Positions 62,958-64,000 of a DNA stretch of 64,000 nt are shown piece by piece. Origin of the DNA: Prorocentrum cordatum (lineage: Eukaryota > Sar > Dinophyceae > Prorocentrales > Prorocentraceae). The notes under the pieces were generated by a model. It saw nothing but the letters and a program-made list of their open reading frames with translations. It was not told where the DNA came from and searched no databases. Where the stretch lies: assembly GCA_963575745.1 (NCBI GenBank), contig CAUYUJ010021661.1, positions 47,501 to 111,500 on the forward strand, given 5' to 3'. The position numbers were made by a program, and so were the translations under genes. Position 1 is the stretch's first letter, and each line of letters begins with the position of its first letter.

Positions 62958-63390
62958 CTGCGGATCACGGCATCTTTGATGAAACTTGCCTTGGCCTGCA
63001 GACGGCCCGGCTCGTCCGGACCATCACATGCCTCGCTCGAGGCCGTGGCGCACTGCGCGACGTCGGGCGCGCACAACACCGCGCTCGCCACGGCGTGAAG
63101 CACGAGCATGTCGGTCTACGAGTGCTTGAGCCAAAACGGTTCCGAAATGGCTACGGAATGAGCCAGCATGCAAATTAGCTGGAATATATAGCCAGGAACA
63201 AAGCTCTCCCACGCGCTCCTCGACCCACCCGCACGAATTCATTGCCGACACGGTGCGCCTGAGACCGTACTCCCAGGCGCACGCACACTGGACTCCACGA
63301 CGACGCAACAACACGCGCCGCAAGAAACCAACTCGAAGGCGACGCGACCTAAAAATGATTTCGCTTCAGGCGATCCCTGCCGAAATATAT
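62958..63390. other. Unique DNA
   Basis: No convincing gene. A GCAG|GTGATG junction at about 62957 could be the 3' splice site of the upstream intron (minus sense). Confidence 0.3.
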
Positions 63391-64000
63391 CATTTGATAT
63401 GATAATATGGGTCGCTATGCTATGATGTCATGTTATGATACGGTACATGGTGCTGTGTCACGATATGATATATTCTGCCAAGGTGGGTTATGATATGTTC
63501 GGTTATGGTATGGTATGTTGTGGTCTGTCGCCTGCTCTGGGTTGTTCTGCTCTGGTATATTATGTGCTGGTCTGGTATGTTTTGTGTTGTCATGGCATTG
63601 GTGTGTTATGTTATGTCATGTTATGTCATGCTCGTGTTATGTTATGTTGTATCATGGTGGTTTCTGTCATGTCCGTCGTCGCTATGCTCTGCTGTCATGT
63701 TATAAGAAAGTATGTGATCCGGTGTCATGGTATGATATGTGTGATCCGGTGTCATGATATGATATGTTATGTCAAGGTGCGTTATGTTAGGCTCGGTTAT
63801 GTTCTCTTATCATGCGTTCTGTCGTCTTCTGCTCTGCCATGTTCTGTTCTGGTATGTTATGTGATGTTATCTATGTTGACAGCTCGGCTCTGTAAAATGT
63901 ATTGTGATCCGCACTGCTAATATGTGTCGCTATGCGTTGCTGCGGTGTTTTTGTATGTTATGTGATGCCGTGTCATGATATGATACGATACAGCAAGGTT
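63391..64000. repeat. Degenerate TATGN pentamer DNA
   Basis: GTTATGTTATG, TATGATATG and GTGTCATGATATGATA phrases recur without fixed period to the window end. Similar to 34080-34500. Met/Cys/Tyr-rich frames are artefacts. Confidence 0.8.

Overview
This window looks like nuclear DNA from a dinoflagellate; a GC-rich Prorocentrum/Polarella/Symbiodiniaceae-like genome is my inference, not a database result. Four signals support this. There is a relict copy of the dinoflagellate spliced leader near 21.3 kb. Spliced genes use GC and GA donors as well as AG acceptors. Small inverted-repeat introns and MITE-like elements are common. Low-complexity trinucleotide DNA is very abundant, and long open frames in it are mostly artefacts of CTC, GAG, CAT or CGA repeats. 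A 100-base run of N at 27312-27411 is a scaffold gap.

Layout. 0-5.8 kb is trinucleotide repeat, an 11-bp AGCTTTAGCTT minisatellite and CGA/GTC tracts. 5.8-11 kb is strand-skewed DNA ending in a minus-strand coiled-coil ORF (9886-10743). 11.4-12.8 kb holds a MITE, a hairpin element and a retroposed sequence with a 17-bp target-site duplication. 13.2-17.8 kb is a nearly complete non-LTR retrotransposon: an APE-type endonuclease, a reverse transcriptase with C-terminal zinc fingers, and an unrecognised third ORF overlapping its end. 18-28 kb is mostly CTC/CAT/TTC microsatellite, with the spliced-leader relict, a hydrophobic ORF and a 0.35-kb tandem duplication. 28.3-31.1 kb is a GC-rich minus-strand coding tract interrupted by a 184-nt inverted-repeat intron (GA-AG). 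31.3-32.9 kb is a satellite with a 444-bp higher-order unit.

33-38 kb carries MITEs and GT-rich repeats. 38.3-42.3 kb is the best host gene: a four-exon minus-strand gene for a secreted cysteine-rich protein, with exons joining in frame only through GC or GA donors and with three different MITEs in its last intron. 42.5-52.2 kb holds MITE families, a 1.5-kb imperfect palindrome at 46.4-47.9 kb and a likely isolated exon near 52.1 kb. 52.5-53.2 kb is a 90-bp minisatellite. 53.2-55.0 kb is the 3' part of a second non-LTR element (zinc-binding segment plus RNase H). 56.2-58.3 kb is a CCATTA/CCATTG hexamer array. 60.2-63.0 kb is a minus-strand coding-like tract of unknown function, and the last 0.6 kb is degenerate TATGN repeat.

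The genes do not form an operon or pathway. The main theme is mobile DNA: autonomous LINEs, a retroposed RNA, many foldback elements, and at least one foldback that appears to act as an intron.
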